Shown in pieces: positions 8,201-15,785 of a stretch of 48,763 bases of DNA. The position numbers were made by a program, and so were the translations under genes. This DNA comes from Moheibacter stercoris (lineage in GTDB: Bacteria; Bacteroidota; Bacteroidia; Flavobacteriales; Weeksellaceae), in the NCBI RefSeq assembly GCF_040545805.1, contig NZ_JBEPMO010000017.1, positions 1 through 48,763 of the forward strand. Direction: 5' to 3'. The notes below the pieces were generated by a model. That model did no database searches. It was not told the DNA's origin and worked only from the letters and a program-made list of their open reading frames with translations. The first letter of the stretch is position 1, and every line of letters starts with the position of its first letter.

Positions 8201-11200
8201 ATTTCCTTTGTAGCTTTCCTCAATCGGGAAAGAGAAGGATTTTGTGGAATTATTCAACTGGATTTTCTCCGTTTTGATGATTTTTCCATTGGCTTCCAAT
8301 TGTACCAAAACTTCGGAGTTTTCGGTAGCCGATGAAAATTTCAACGTCGCTTTGTCGCCCGGTTTGTATTCGTTTTTATCCAAACTCGCAGCAAAGATTT
8401 CTTTGTCAATCGGTTGTTCTTTGTTGGTTTTGTACAAATACACCAATTTCTCGGAAGGAATCGAATCTTTCCCATCTACAATCCAAGCTTTCAAAAGATA
8501 ATAACCTTCTTTCCAGTTTTTCGGTTCTATTTTCACCGATTTTTCTTTGGACGTATCAAACGAAGCATTCAAGACAGGCGATTCTTTTGCCCAATTTTCC
8601 TTTTGGTTTTCTTTGCCATAAGGTTCGTTTGGAAAATAGGAAATGAATTCTTCTTTGGAATACAAATTATAATCGGTCTCACGTAAAGGAGAATTTCGTA
8701 AAATTCGTTCAGGCGGATTGATTTTCGTCAAGGTAATTTGACCTTTTGCTTCCGAAAATTGTCCGTTTAAATTTCGTGTATCAACTGGAATTTCCTCCAA
8801 TTTGGCTAAATCAATATTTTGTGCCAATGGAATGTCCAAGGTATAACGCAAATCGCCTACTGTAATCGATTGTTGAGAAGAACGAGTTTCACCATTCAAA
8901 TCGGTAACATCGGCTTCAATTCGATACGTATAGGTACGAGCATTTTCAGCTGAACTTCCTCTTCGCATTGGATTTTGTTCGTCGGGAGCAGGTTTTGCTG
9001 GGAATTTTACGACAAATTTCCCGTCGGCATCTGTTGTGGTTTCGCCGTGGATGATTTCTTCTGCCGGTTCGTTTCCAGGAAAATAACCACGTTTCCACCA
9101 AGGCCAATACGGATAAATCTTTTGACGGTACACGCGATACGTAACTTTGGTATTGTCGATGTTTGCACCCGAATAAGCCGTAGCCGTTCCTTTGGCAGTA
9201 ACTTCTTCTTCCAATTTGAAAATGTCTTTTACATCGTCAAATTTCACCTCAAATCGCGGACGTTTGTATTCCTCCACACTGAAATAATGGGAATTGGCGT
9301 AATAATTATTGTTCACTCCATCAATCGAAGTTTGCAAACGATAATTTCCAGTCAATCCAGAATTCGGCAAAATGAATTCACCCGAAACCGAACCAAATTC
9401 ATTGGAAGTCAACTGCAATTCCGATACTTTTTGGGAATTCACATCGTAAAGACTTACCGTAACTTTTTTATGGGTCAAGACTTTTCGGTCTTCTTTTGCA
9501 TTTTCTTCGTAGCTAATCGCTTTGAAATAAATGGTTTGACCTGGACGATAAATGGATCGGTCCGAAAATATTTTCGTGCTGTATGTGGTTTCTTTTTTAG
9601 CAGGCTCATTTTGGCGGTACACATAGGTCGAATAACGCACCGATTCACCTTTTACTGCAAATTCTAAATTTCGATAATTATTGTTGGAATTTCCAATTTT
9701 ACCCATCCCAAATTCATTGGTTGTAATTGTTTCCACTTTTTCAACATTCATTCGATTTTTAATTTGAAAAACATCTACCGCAACTTTCGGAACGGGTTTT
9801 CCCGAAATTCGTTCGGTTACCAAAAATTCAGATTCGCGAAAGGTGATGGCATAATTCGAAACATTCAAATATTGAAACATTATGGTCGAATTTTCCTTTC
9901 CAACTTGGAAATCGGGATCATTGGAAACCAACACCAAATAACGACCTTCTGGCAAAGGATCTAATTTGGCAACGGTCGAATATTCCTTATAATCATCAAA
10001 AGATTTCAAGTTTAGGTCAAATTCTTTTTCAGTTGGAAATGCCTTTAAAATCGCGTTGAAAGCTGCTTGTTTGTTTTTATCAGATGCATAGTTAAATTCA
10101 TAAACCAAATCTTTTTCCAAAGTTTTGAAGCGAAGTATTTTAAAATGCAATTGATTCAAATTTTTATGCGAAACCACAAAAGGCGTATTGACATTAGTTG
10201 GAATGAATTTCTCAATGGAAATGTTGAATGTTTTGGCCAAAATTTCTTTTTCCAAAGATTTTACATTTTCTATAACTAAGGATTTCGGAAATCTTACCTG
10301 GATGGATTTCAAAGTAGCCAAAGCTTCTTCTGTGTGGATTTTATAGGTTTTAGAATCGATATCGGGTGTATTGTATCGCTTGTTCAATTGAAGTTGCGCC
10401 AATTCAAACAATACATTAGCTGTATATTCTGCATTTGGGAATTTTTTGGAAAGGCTTTCAATTTGCGCGTAAAATTCAGGTGAATTTCGATCAAGTGTTC
10501 CCAAATTGTACAATTCCATTTGGTTGTACAAATAAGCGTTTTGGTTATTGGCTTTGGTATGAAATGCAATTAAATCTTGGTAGATTTTCAGCATTTCTTC
10601 ACGCTTTTCATCGGATTCTTTTTGGTTGTAATTCGATCCATAAAAATAGCTATCTTCTGTTTGAAGGAATTGAATGTATCGATGTCCCAAAAGGTCATAC
10701 AGAGTAGGACGTAAATTCTGGGTTTCCTTTACTGAATTCAACAAATAAGACCAATTTTCGATGGATTCATTTTGCAATTCTTGCGGATTTTCTAAAGAAG
10801 CACGATATAATTCCAAAGACTTTTTCTGGAAATTACTTTCCGTCCAAAAACGAAAATCAGCACCTGTACTTTCTGCTGTTTCCGTTCGATCGTTGATTTC
10901 CCATTGGTGAACCTGATAATAATTGAAATACAATTCCGCCAAAAGCGAATTTAAAATTGCTTTGTTCACAACTTTGGCATTGGCAATTTCCTTTTCGAAA
11001 TTTTGCACAATGTTCAGATGAGTTTCTTCTTCATCTTCTGCTGTTTGCAGTAAAATTTTGGACTGATACAACAAAGATTTTACGATTTGTTGGGTGTTTT
11101 TATCTTTTTTGGCTTGGTCAAATATCTCATTGACAAGACTTAAATTGCTTTTTTGCAGACCATCGGACTCTGCCTTTTCGATGGTTTTCCACTTGGATTC

Positions 11201-11272
11201 ATAATTAATTTTTTTCTGAGCCATTGACAAAGAGAAGGTTAAGGTGAATAATAGAAAAAATAATTTTTTCAT
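5213..11272 (-). CDS. alpha-2-macroglobulin family protein with thioester motif
   Basis: The start chosen is the ATG at 11272, which gives a clean signal peptide (MKKLFFLLFTLTFSLSMAQ) and 2019 residues. After a helical N-terminal part (about 20-330) comes an MG2-type domain with SIYRPGQTIYFKA near 575, then the central A2M domain with FTTPESLTSWKL near 1270-1285. The thioester site PYECSEQ places the reactive Cys at 1481, followed by the helical toroid. Proteins of this family trap proteases in the periplasm or at the surface after bait cleavage. A segment near 1195-1211 (VDDALNGRVAGIQ) resembles the start of a TonB-receptor plug. Residues about 1821-1829 (LSFDKLRMT) are the translation of a dispersed palindromic repeat. 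The usual partner pbpC gene is not adjacent. Confidence 0.93.
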   Translation of the reverse strand: MKKLFFLLFTLTFSLSMAQKKINYESKWKTIEKAESDGLQKSNLSLVNEIFDQAKKDKNTQQIVKSLLYQSKILLQTAEDEEETHLNIVQNFEKEIANAKVVNKAILNSLLAELYFNYYQVHQWEINDRTETAESTGADFRFWTESNFQKKSLELYRASLENPQELQNESIENWSYLLNSVKETQNLRPTLYDLLGHRYIQFLQTEDSYFYGSNYNQKESDEKREEMLKIYQDLIAFHTKANNQNAYLYNQMELYNLGTLDRNSPEFYAQIESLSKKFPNAEYTANVLFELAQLQLNKRYNTPDIDSKTYKIHTEEALATLKSIQVRFPKSLVIENVKSLEKEILAKTFNISIEKFIPTNVNTPFVVSHKNLNQLHFKILRFKTLEKDLVYEFNYASDKNKQAAFNAILKAFPTEKEFDLNLKSFDDYKEYSTVAKLDPLPEGRYLVLVSNDPDFQVGKENSTIMFQYLNVSNYAITFRESEFLVTERISGKPVPKVAVDVFQIKNRMNVEKVETITTNEFGMGKIGNSNNNYRNLEFAVKGESVRYSTYVYRQNEPAKKETTYSTKIFSDRSIYRPGQTIYFKAISYEENAKEDRKVLTHKKVTVSLYDVNSQKVSELQLTSNEFGSVSGEFILPNSGLTGNYRLQTSIDGVNNNYYANSHYFSVEEYKRPRFEVKFDDVKDIFKLEEEVTAKGTATAYSGANIDNTKVTYRVYRQKIYPYWPWWKRGYFPGNEPAEEIIHGETTTDADGKFVVKFPAKPAPDEQNPMRRGSSAENARTYTYRIEADVTDLNGETRSSQQSITVGDLRYTLDIPLAQNIDLAKLEEIPVDTRNLNGQFSEAKGQITLTKINPPERILRNSPLRETDYNLYSKEEFISYFPNEPYGKENQKENWAKESPVLNASFDTSKEKSVKIEPKNWKEGYYLLKAWIVDGKDSIPSEKLVYLYKTNKEQPIDKEIFAASLDKNEYKPGDKATLKFSSATENSEVLVQLEANGKIIKTEKIQLNNSTKSFSFPIEESYKGNVYVNYFFSKFNTAQQGQLTVNVPHEDKSLKITAGTIRNKLLPGQNETWELTVSGQGKEKFMSEVLATMYDASLDQFRSQSNSFPMFRSNNGTRFTVWNSYQSFGLIGFNQLSYDRNTYYYPQNELVFTDFNWFGFHWDRYINGNYGYFDEVIIGGIRMEAAAPVASAVASAEEITVDDALNGRVAGIQMREKSADSIANMISNLDPNSPNAEQTSFEEKLNNVQARKALQETAFFYPNIRTDENGNFKIQFTTPESLTSWKLMTTAHTPDMRTGYFETTVQTQKDLMVVPNPPRFLREGDQITFSSKVTNLSDKALSGQAKLLLFDAFTMQPVDVEFGNTNATKNINVEKGKSDEVSWTLNIPKTHQAIVYRVVASAGDFSDGEESVLPILTNRMMVTETLPIHVREGQNKTFRLDKLKNNTSKSLDNFKLTFEMTTNPIWYAVFSLPYLREYPYECSEQVFSRMYGNLISQHIINSNPKIKTVFDDWNAKGELKSKLEQNEELKALLLEETPWVRDAENEEEQMKRIAVLFDLNRMQNELQSAYNKLKNKQSSNGGFPWFEGGDESRYITTHIVSGLGHLKAMGIHPEEKLDVNLNSILDGAIRFIDNEMKKEYDRYLKNKDYEPSYYSGIQYLYARSYFLEKYPLDAKGNDIKNYFLKKFDQSKFDESLQTQAMMAMIYNRFDQKAKAQKILTSVKDHSIESDEMGMYWKSNVAGWYWYQAPIETQALLIEAFDEITTDVEAVESMKVWLLKNRQTNQLESTKATTEAVFALMSTGKDWMNAEEGISVKIGNSNLSFDKLRMTGSGYVKTSWNKEEIKPEMAEVNVQKTSPGVAWGALYWQYFEDLDKITTAHTGVKFRKELFLKKNSANGPVLTKITESTPIQIGDLVTVRLEIQTDREMEFIHIKDMRASGFEPTNVISTYKRQGRLGYYESTRDAATNFFIDYMPKGVYVFEYDVRANNAGNFSNGITSLQNMYAPELSAHSEGIRVQIK
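5787..5810. repeat. dispersed palindromic repeat inside the A2M-like coding region
   Basis: The motif reads GTCATCCTGAGCTTGTCG followed by AAGGAT. On the coding strand it translates in frame as LSFDKLRMT. The CCTGAGCTTG/CTTCGACAAGCTCAGG type of element is a well-known dispersed repeat of many bacterial genomes. It sits in a region between conserved strands of the A2M-like protein, without breaking the frame. Confidence 0.7.
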
Positions 11273-11349
11273 AAAAAGGTTTTTCAATAGTAGATGCAAA
11301 TTACAATAAAAAGGTTGGATTGGAATGAAGTTTCAGGTTTAAAGTTTAT

Positions 11350-11366
11350 TCCTCCTTCGGCGGACA
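11350..11366. repeat. dispersed element shared with 2723-2739
   Basis: TCCTCCTTCGGCGGACA matches the copy at 2723-2739 with one base different. It lies in the 284-bp gap between the glycosyltransferase and the A2M-like gene. Confidence 0.5.
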
Positions 11367-11390
11367 GGTGTTCATAGTTTTAGAGAAAAG

Positions 11391-11425
11391 ACAATAGACA
11401 ATAGACAATAGACAATAGACAATAG
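11391..11425. repeat. five tandem copies of ACAATAG
   Basis: Five perfect, uninterrupted 7-bp units lie in the intergenic region before the A2M-like gene. Such heptamer tracts change length by slippage. They are too short and spacer-free to be a CRISPR array. Confidence 0.9.
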
Positions 11426-11556
11426 ATTGTTTTATAAACTTTAAAGATTCTTAATGCCTTAATGTTTAAAAAATTCTACAATCTAAAATCTCAAATCAGA
11501 AATTTATAAAACCACAAAGTTCTATAATCTTGATACTTACTACTCAGTACTTAATA

Positions 11557-12882
11557 CTATTTCTTGTTTTTCTCCTCAATCCATAAACTCATGTATTTCA
11601 ATGCATTATGATTAGTTTGTTGAAGAGTTTTTCCTAGAATATTTTGTTGTCGATGCTTTTCTAAATTTGCTTGTAGAAACTGAATTTGTTCTTCCATATT
11701 GGAATAAAACGTTTCCTTTTGAAATTTTTCATTGTGAATTTTCACGCCTAATTCTTGTGATTTTGTCCAAAGAATTTCGTCGGAATACAATTCAATTGTT
11801 TTTTGAACAAATTCCTCCAAATCATCGGATTTAATTCCTGGAATTTCTTGGTCAAACATACCTTCTGCACCAATCGAATTGGTCGCAATCGGTGTTCCGA
11901 CTTGCATCGCATCGATGAATTTACCTTTTTGTCCCGCACCAAATGGGAGAGGAGCCAATAAAATTCGGGCTTGAGCAATTACTTCCTTGGCATTTTCCGC
12001 TTTTCCGTGAACCAAAAATCCTTCTTTTTCATTGTGTAAATCCCAGACTTTCTGTGTCGGATAAGCTCCGTAAATATGCAATTTGGCAATTGGAAGTTCT
12101 TTTCGAATTCTTGGCCAAATCTCCTTTTTGAGTTTCAAAACCGTTTGCCAATTGGGTTCGTGCAAAAAGTTTCCGATGAATATAAAATCTTTACGGTCTT
12201 GATAAGAAATGAAATTCGCAGTGGAAATTTCCTCTTCCAAAAAAGGAATATATTGAAACAAAGTTTTTGAAAGATTGAATTGGTTCGTCAACAAATCAAT
12301 TTCCGCTTCTGAAATCATCCAATTTAAATCGCATCGCAACAAAGAAGCAATTTCCCGATAGGTTGTTTCATTGTACAAATCAACTTCTTCTGATTTTTTG
12401 AATGCTTTTTCTCGTGCGGCTCTTAAAAAATGCAAATCTTCTGTATCGAGAATCTGCAAAGCATTCGGACAAACTTCTCGTACGCGCCATCCAAATTGTT
12501 CTTCCGAAACAAAACGATCATACACCACAATGTCGGGTTGCAATTCTTGGATGAAATCGTTGAAGGATGAAGAATTGAGTTCGATGGGGAATTCGGTAAC
12601 AAGGTTTTGAGATTGCTTCGTCGTCCCTCCTCGCAATGACGTAAAGGAAGTTCCTCCTCCCAATGACAAGGAGTCGGTTTTTCGCAATGACAAAGAAGTG
12701 GTTCCACCTCGCAATGTACTGAAATCAAAACTCGATTCGGATTTGGCAGCTGCTGAACTGAAAATCACTTGATCACCACGATTTAGAAAGAATTCTACTA
12801 ATTGAATAATTCGTTTTCCGGCAGCAGAAGAAGTAGGTTCTGGCCAAACCAAACCAATAAACAAGACTTTGTTTTGTTTCAT
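11557..12882 (-). CDS. glycosyltransferase (GT-B type) with in-frame repeat insertion
   Basis: The protein is 441 residues from the ATG at 12882; an upstream TTG at 12915 is less likely. The N-terminal half begins KVLFIGLVWPEPTSSAAGKR. The C-terminal half holds FIFIGNFLHEPNWQ near 232-250 and the sugar-nucleotide-binding stretch PLPFGAGQKGKFIDAM near 315-330, typical of family 1/4-like glycosyltransferases. It should transfer an activated sugar to a cell-surface glycan; donor and acceptor are unknown. Residues 56-91 are not native to the fold: they are the translation of a cluster of dispersed CATTGCGAGG repeats. The interruption lies in the N-terminal Rossmann domain just after a predicted strand, where a loop insertion could be tolerated. 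The gene is divergent from miaE. Confidence 0.88.
   Translation of the reverse strand: MKQNKVLFIGLVWPEPTSSAAGKRIIQLVEFFLNRGDQVIFSSAAAKSESSFDFSTLRGGTTSLSLRKTDSLSLGGGTSFTSLRGGTTKQSQNLVTEFPIELNSSSFNDFIQELQPDIVVYDRFVSEEQFGWRVREVCPNALQILDTEDLHFLRAAREKAFKKSEEVDLYNETTYREIASLLRCDLNWMISEAEIDLLTNQFNLSKTLFQYIPFLEEEISTANFISYQDRKDFIFIGNFLHEPNWQTVLKLKKEIWPRIRKELPIAKLHIYGAYPTQKVWDLHNEKEGFLVHGKAENAKEVIAQARILLAPLPFGAGQKGKFIDAMQVGTPIATNSIGAEGMFDQEIPGIKSDDLEEFVQKTIELYSDEILWTKSQELGVKIHNEKFQKETFYSNMEEQIQFLQANLEKHRQQNILGKTLQQTNHNALKYMSLWIEEKNKK
12610..12716. repeat. cluster of four CATTGCGA-type repeats inside a coding region
   Basis: On the plus strand the core CGCAATGAC or a variant occurs at 12632-12640, 12659-12667, 12683-12691 and 12710-12716. 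The first unit has the full form AGATTGCTTCGTCG then TCCCTCCTCGCAATGAC. Core-to-core distances are 27, 24 and 27 bp, all multiples of three, so the frame of the glycosyltransferase is kept. The translation is rich in LRGGTTS-like units. Confidence 0.85.
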
Positions 12883-12933
12883 CGGGTAAATATCCGAAAT
12901 TTGCAGTTGAATCAAAATAGGTTAAACTTCGTG

Positions 12934-12986
12934 AACCTTGTCAAGGTTGTCTCACATCAAAATTTTTAACCTTGACAGGGTTTTTT
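12934..12986 (+). terminator. hairpin with T-tract just upstream of miaE
   Basis: AACCTTGTCAAGG (12934-12946) pairs with CCTTGACAGGGTT (12970-12982), with one G-U pair, and TTTT follows. It lies in the divergent gap between the glycosyltransferase and miaE, on the plus strand only 13 bp before the miaE ATG. With no plus-strand gene upstream it is either a leader attenuator for miaE or a copy of a dispersed hairpin. Confidence 0.5.
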
Positions 12987-12998
12987 AATTGCAAGAAA

Positions 12999-13580
12999 AT
13001 GTTAGGATTAAAATTAGCGACCGACCCAAGATGGGCCAATATAGCGGAACAAAATTTAGAAGAAATTTTAACCGATCACGCTTGGTGCGAACAAAAAGCC
13101 GCCTCCAATGCGATTTATTTGATCATCAACAATGCGGAATTACCTGATTTGGTTTCGACAATGAGCGAAATTGCCATCGAAGAAATGCAACATTTCAAAA
13201 TGGTGCACGATATTATTTTGGAACGTGGCTACGAATTTGGTCGTGAGCGCAAAGACGATTATGTCAATCAATTGGTGAAATTCTGTAAGAAAAATGCGAC
13301 TCGCGAAGAAGCCTTCATCGATCGATTGTTGTTTGCTGCAATGATTGAAGCCAGAAGTTGCGAGCGTTTTCGTGTTTTGTCAACCAACATTAAAGATGAA
13401 AAATTAGCCAAATTCTACCACGAATTGATGGTTTCCGAAGCCAATCATTATACGGTTTTCTTAGGTTTTGCGCGTAAATACGCAGGCGAAATTGATGTAG
13501 AAAAACGTTGGAAGGAATGGTTGGATTTTGAAGGCGAATTGATTAAAAGTTACGGCACAAAAGAAACCATTCACGGCTAA
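12999..13580 (+). CDS. miaE: tRNA-(ms2io6A)37 hydroxylase, MiaE-like
   Basis: MiaE is a non-haem di-iron oxygenase that hydroxylates the isopentenyl group of 2-methylthio-N6-isopentenyladenosine at tRNA position 37. The 193-residue protein has a ferritin-like four-helix pattern with the expected metal ligands: Glu31 (HAWCEQKA), Glu62 and His65 (EEMQHF), a second set in EARSCERF, and SEANHY. The start at 12999 (MLGLKLATDPRW) is preferred over a frame opening at 12972, whose first codons are hairpin sequence. It is the only tRNA modification gene here; miaA and miaB are not in the window. Confidence 0.9.
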   Translation: MLGLKLATDPRWANIAEQNLEEILTDHAWCEQKAASNAIYLIINNAELPDLVSTMSEIAIEEMQHFKMVHDIILERGYEFGRERKDDYVNQLVKFCKKNATREEAFIDRLLFAAMIEARSCERFRVLSTNIKDEKLAKFYHELMVSEANHYTVFLGFARKYAGEIDVEKRWKEWLDFEGELIKSYGTKETIHG

Positions 13581-13654
13581 ATCAATTCAGAAAACTTTAG
13601 GATTTTTAATCTGTTAATTAACATTTACTCGGACGTATATTGTCGTTTTCGGTA

Positions 13655-13676
13655 CTTAATTTTGAGCAAAATTAAG
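13655..13676 (+). promoter_or_regulatory. palindromic operator-like site overlapping a -7 box
   Basis: CTTAATTTT (13655-13663), GAGC and AAAATTAAG (13668-13676) form a perfect 9+9 palindrome. It contains TAATTTTG (13657-13664), which fits the TAnnTTTG -7 box. The radical-SAM gene starts 6 bp downstream. A repressor bound here would cover the promoter; an RNA hairpin close to the start codon is the other possibility. No clear -33 box is seen. Confidence 0.5.
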
Positions 13677-13681
13677 CGAAA

Positions 13682-14941
13682 ATGTGGGATAGGATTCGAG
13701 AGAAATTGACCATTTTGGCCGATGCTGCCAAGTATGACGTTTCTTGTTCATCAAGCGGAAGCAATCGTAAAAACACCAACAAAGGTTTGGGGGATACGGG
13801 AAATGGGATTTGTCATACCTACACAGAGGATGGTCGATGTGTGTCTTTGCTCAAAATCTTGTTGACCAATTTCTGCATTTACGATTGTGCCTATTGTGTT
13901 TCTCGTCGTTCCAATGATGTTCAGCGTGCTGCGTTTACGGTGGATGAAGTCGTGGAATTGACAATCGAATTTTACCGACGCAACTACATTGAAGGTTTGT
14001 TTCTAAGTTCCGGAATTTTCAAAAATGCTGATTTCACGATGGAACGAATGGTGAAAGTGGCGAAGAAACTTCGTTTGGAACATAATTTCAATGGATACAT
14101 TCATTTGAAATCGATTCCGGGAGCATCTGAGGAATTGTTATACGAAGCAGGTTTGTACGCCGATCGTTTGAGTATCAATTTGGAAATGCCAACCGAAATG
14201 GGCTTGAAATTGGTTGCACCTGAAAAATCCCACAAAGAAGTTCAGGAAGGATTGGGTATTGTAAAGGATAAATTGATTCAATTCAAAAACGAACGAAAAA
14301 TCATCAAATCCACGCCAAAATTTGTTCCTGCTGGACAAAGTACGCAGATGGTTGTTGGCGCAACACCCGAATCCGACAAGGAAATTATGTATACAGCCGA
14401 TGCCTATTACAAAAATTTCAATCTGAAACGGGTTTATTATTCGGGTTATATTCCGGTTCGGGATGATGCCAATATGCCGATGATGGGGTCGCAACCACCT
14501 TTGATGCGTGAAAATCGTTTGTATCAAACCGATTGGTTGTTGCGTTTTTATGGATTTGAAATTCAGGAAATCTTGAACGATACGCATCCGAATTTGGATA
14601 CACAAGTCGATCCGAAATTGAGTTGGGCGCTTCGAAATCCGCATTTTTTTCCGGTGGATATCAATACGGCTGATTACGAAATGATTTTGCGAATTCCGGG
14701 CGTAGGAGTGAAGTCCGCCAAGAAAATTATTCAAGCAAGACGATTTGGACGAATTCATATTTATCAATTGAAAAAATTGGGAATTGCGTACAATCGAGCG
14801 AAATATTTTTTGGTTTGTAACGACTCTCCAATTCCATCAAAAGATCTGGAAACCAATCAGATAAAGCATCTTATTTTAAGTGAAAGTCAATCCAAATATT
14901 TGAAGACAGATCCTCAACAATTGAATCTTTTTGCGGTATGA
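13682..14941 (+). CDS. putative DNA modification/repair radical SAM protein (TIGR03916 type)
   Basis: The iron-sulfur motif CxxxCxxC is at Cys65, Cys69 and Cys72 (FCIYDCAYC). The second half of the barrel carries GLFLSSGIFKNADF. The C-terminal part (about 325-375) has a helix-hairpin-helix DNA-binding motif, ILRIPGVGVKSAKKI. At 419 residues it fits the family named putative DNA modification/repair protein radical SAM. Its stop overlaps the start of the next gene (ATGA, 14938-14941), so the two are translationally coupled, the standard pairing of this family. The reaction is not known. In other genomes the partner is often fused to a uracil-DNA-glycosylase-like domain, which suggests a role in base repair. 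Confidence 0.92.
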   Translation: MWDRIREKLTILADAAKYDVSCSSSGSNRKNTNKGLGDTGNGICHTYTEDGRCVSLLKILLTNFCIYDCAYCVSRRSNDVQRAAFTVDEVVELTIEFYRRNYIEGLFLSSGIFKNADFTMERMVKVAKKLRLEHNFNGYIHLKSIPGASEELLYEAGLYADRLSINLEMPTEMGLKLVAPEKSHKEVQEGLGIVKDKLIQFKNERKIIKSTPKFVPAGQSTQMVVGATPESDKEIMYTADAYYKNFNLKRVYYSGYIPVRDDANMPMMGSQPPLMRENRLYQTDWLLRFYGFEIQEILNDTHPNLDTQVDPKLSWALRNPHFFPVDINTADYEMILRIPGVGVKSAKKIIQARRFGRIHIYQLKKLGIAYNRAKYFLVCNDSPIPSKDLETNQIKHLILSESQSKYLKTDPQQLNLFAV

Positions 14942-15705
14942 TTTTGTACAAATTTGACGGAAGTTTCACGGGTTTATTGTGTTGTGTGTTTGAATCATTT
15001 TCGGCCAAAGAACATCAGGTTCAAGTAGTTTCGGAACGGTTTTATCAGCCTTCCATATTTCTTCCGACCAAAGAAATTCATTCTGAGGAAGAAAAAGCGG
15101 ATCGCGTTTGGAAAGCCTTTGTAGAAAAGGTGAATCCGGAAGATAAATCGAAATTCTATTCGTCTTATTTATCGGAAAAGCCCGATATCTTTCAGCATTT
15201 GTTTCATCTGGCGCGAAAAGTTTTCATTCACGGAGGAAAATATGCCAAGAATTTCGCTGATCCCGATGTTTTGGCGATTTCGCAAATGGCCAAATCGGTA
15301 AGTAGAGAAAGACATCGTATGAAAGCCTTCATTCGCTTTAAAAAAGCCGCAGATGGATTGTTTTATGCAATCATTTCGCCTGATTTTAATGTGATTCCTT
15401 TGATTCAAAAACATTTCAAAGATCGATATGCTGACCAAACTTGGTTGATTTATGATGAACGTCGCAAGTATGGAATTTTCTATGATTTGAATTCGGTTCA
15501 GTCGGTTACCTTGACGTTCAATGAATTCAAAACTTCGGTCGATACACAACTTCCTGCTTTGCAATTGAACGATGAAAAAGAGGAATTGTATGATTTATTG
15601 TGGAAGGATTATTTCAAAACGACGAATATTCAAGAACGGAAAAATACGAAACTTCATTTACAGCACGTTCCGAAACGGTATTGGCGTTATTTAAATGAAA
15701 AATAG
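14938..15705 (+). CDS. probable DNA metabolism protein (TIGR03915 type)
   Basis: The 255-residue protein begins ILYKFDGSFTGLLCCVFESF and carries RERHRMKAFIRFK near 120-132, both typical of the family that accompanies the radical SAM DNA-repair protein. It overlaps the upstream gene by four bases. It lacks the C-terminal uracil-DNA-glycosylase-like domain found in longer relatives, so any glycosylase must be encoded elsewhere. No catalytic motif is evident. It presumably acts in the cytosol as a partner of the radical SAM protein. Confidence 0.88.
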   Translation: MILYKFDGSFTGLLCCVFESFSAKEHQVQVVSERFYQPSIFLPTKEIHSEEEKADRVWKAFVEKVNPEDKSKFYSSYLSEKPDIFQHLFHLARKVFIHGGKYAKNFADPDVLAISQMAKSVSRERHRMKAFIRFKKAADGLFYAIISPDFNVIPLIQKHFKDRYADQTWLIYDERRKYGIFYDLNSVQSVTLTFNEFKTSVDTQLPALQLNDEKEELYDLLWKDYFKTTNIQERKNTKLHLQHVPKRYWRYLNEK

Positions 15706-15707
15706 CC

Positions 15708-15739
15708 TTGTACTAATTTCATTTTAAATCTTAAATTTG
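15708..15739 (+). promoter_or_regulatory. promoter of the PhnA-like gene
   Basis: TTG (15708-15710), 21 bp, then TAAATTTG (15732-15739) match the Bacteroidota -33/-7 pattern. The start would be near 15746. The leader then holds a 12-bp direct repeat, ATTCGAAATTCG at 15745-15756 and 15759-15770. Confidence 0.6.
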
Positions 15740-15785
15740 CGGGAATTCGAAATTCGTTATTCGAAATTCGCAAAACAAATTAGAA

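Noticed and set aside
8975..9667. 230-codon open frame on the plus strand inside the A2M-like gene
   Set aside because: It is antisense to a long, well-matched coding region, is rich in Phe, Arg and Ile as shadow frames here are, and has no motif or promoter.
11391..11425. Tandem ACAATAG units as a possible CRISPR array
   Set aside because: The repeat is 7 bp with no spacers and no cas genes nearby; it is a simple tandem repeat.
14138..14767. 209-codon minus-strand frame within the radical SAM gene
   Set aside because: It is a shadow of the conserved plus-strand gene, with no family features.
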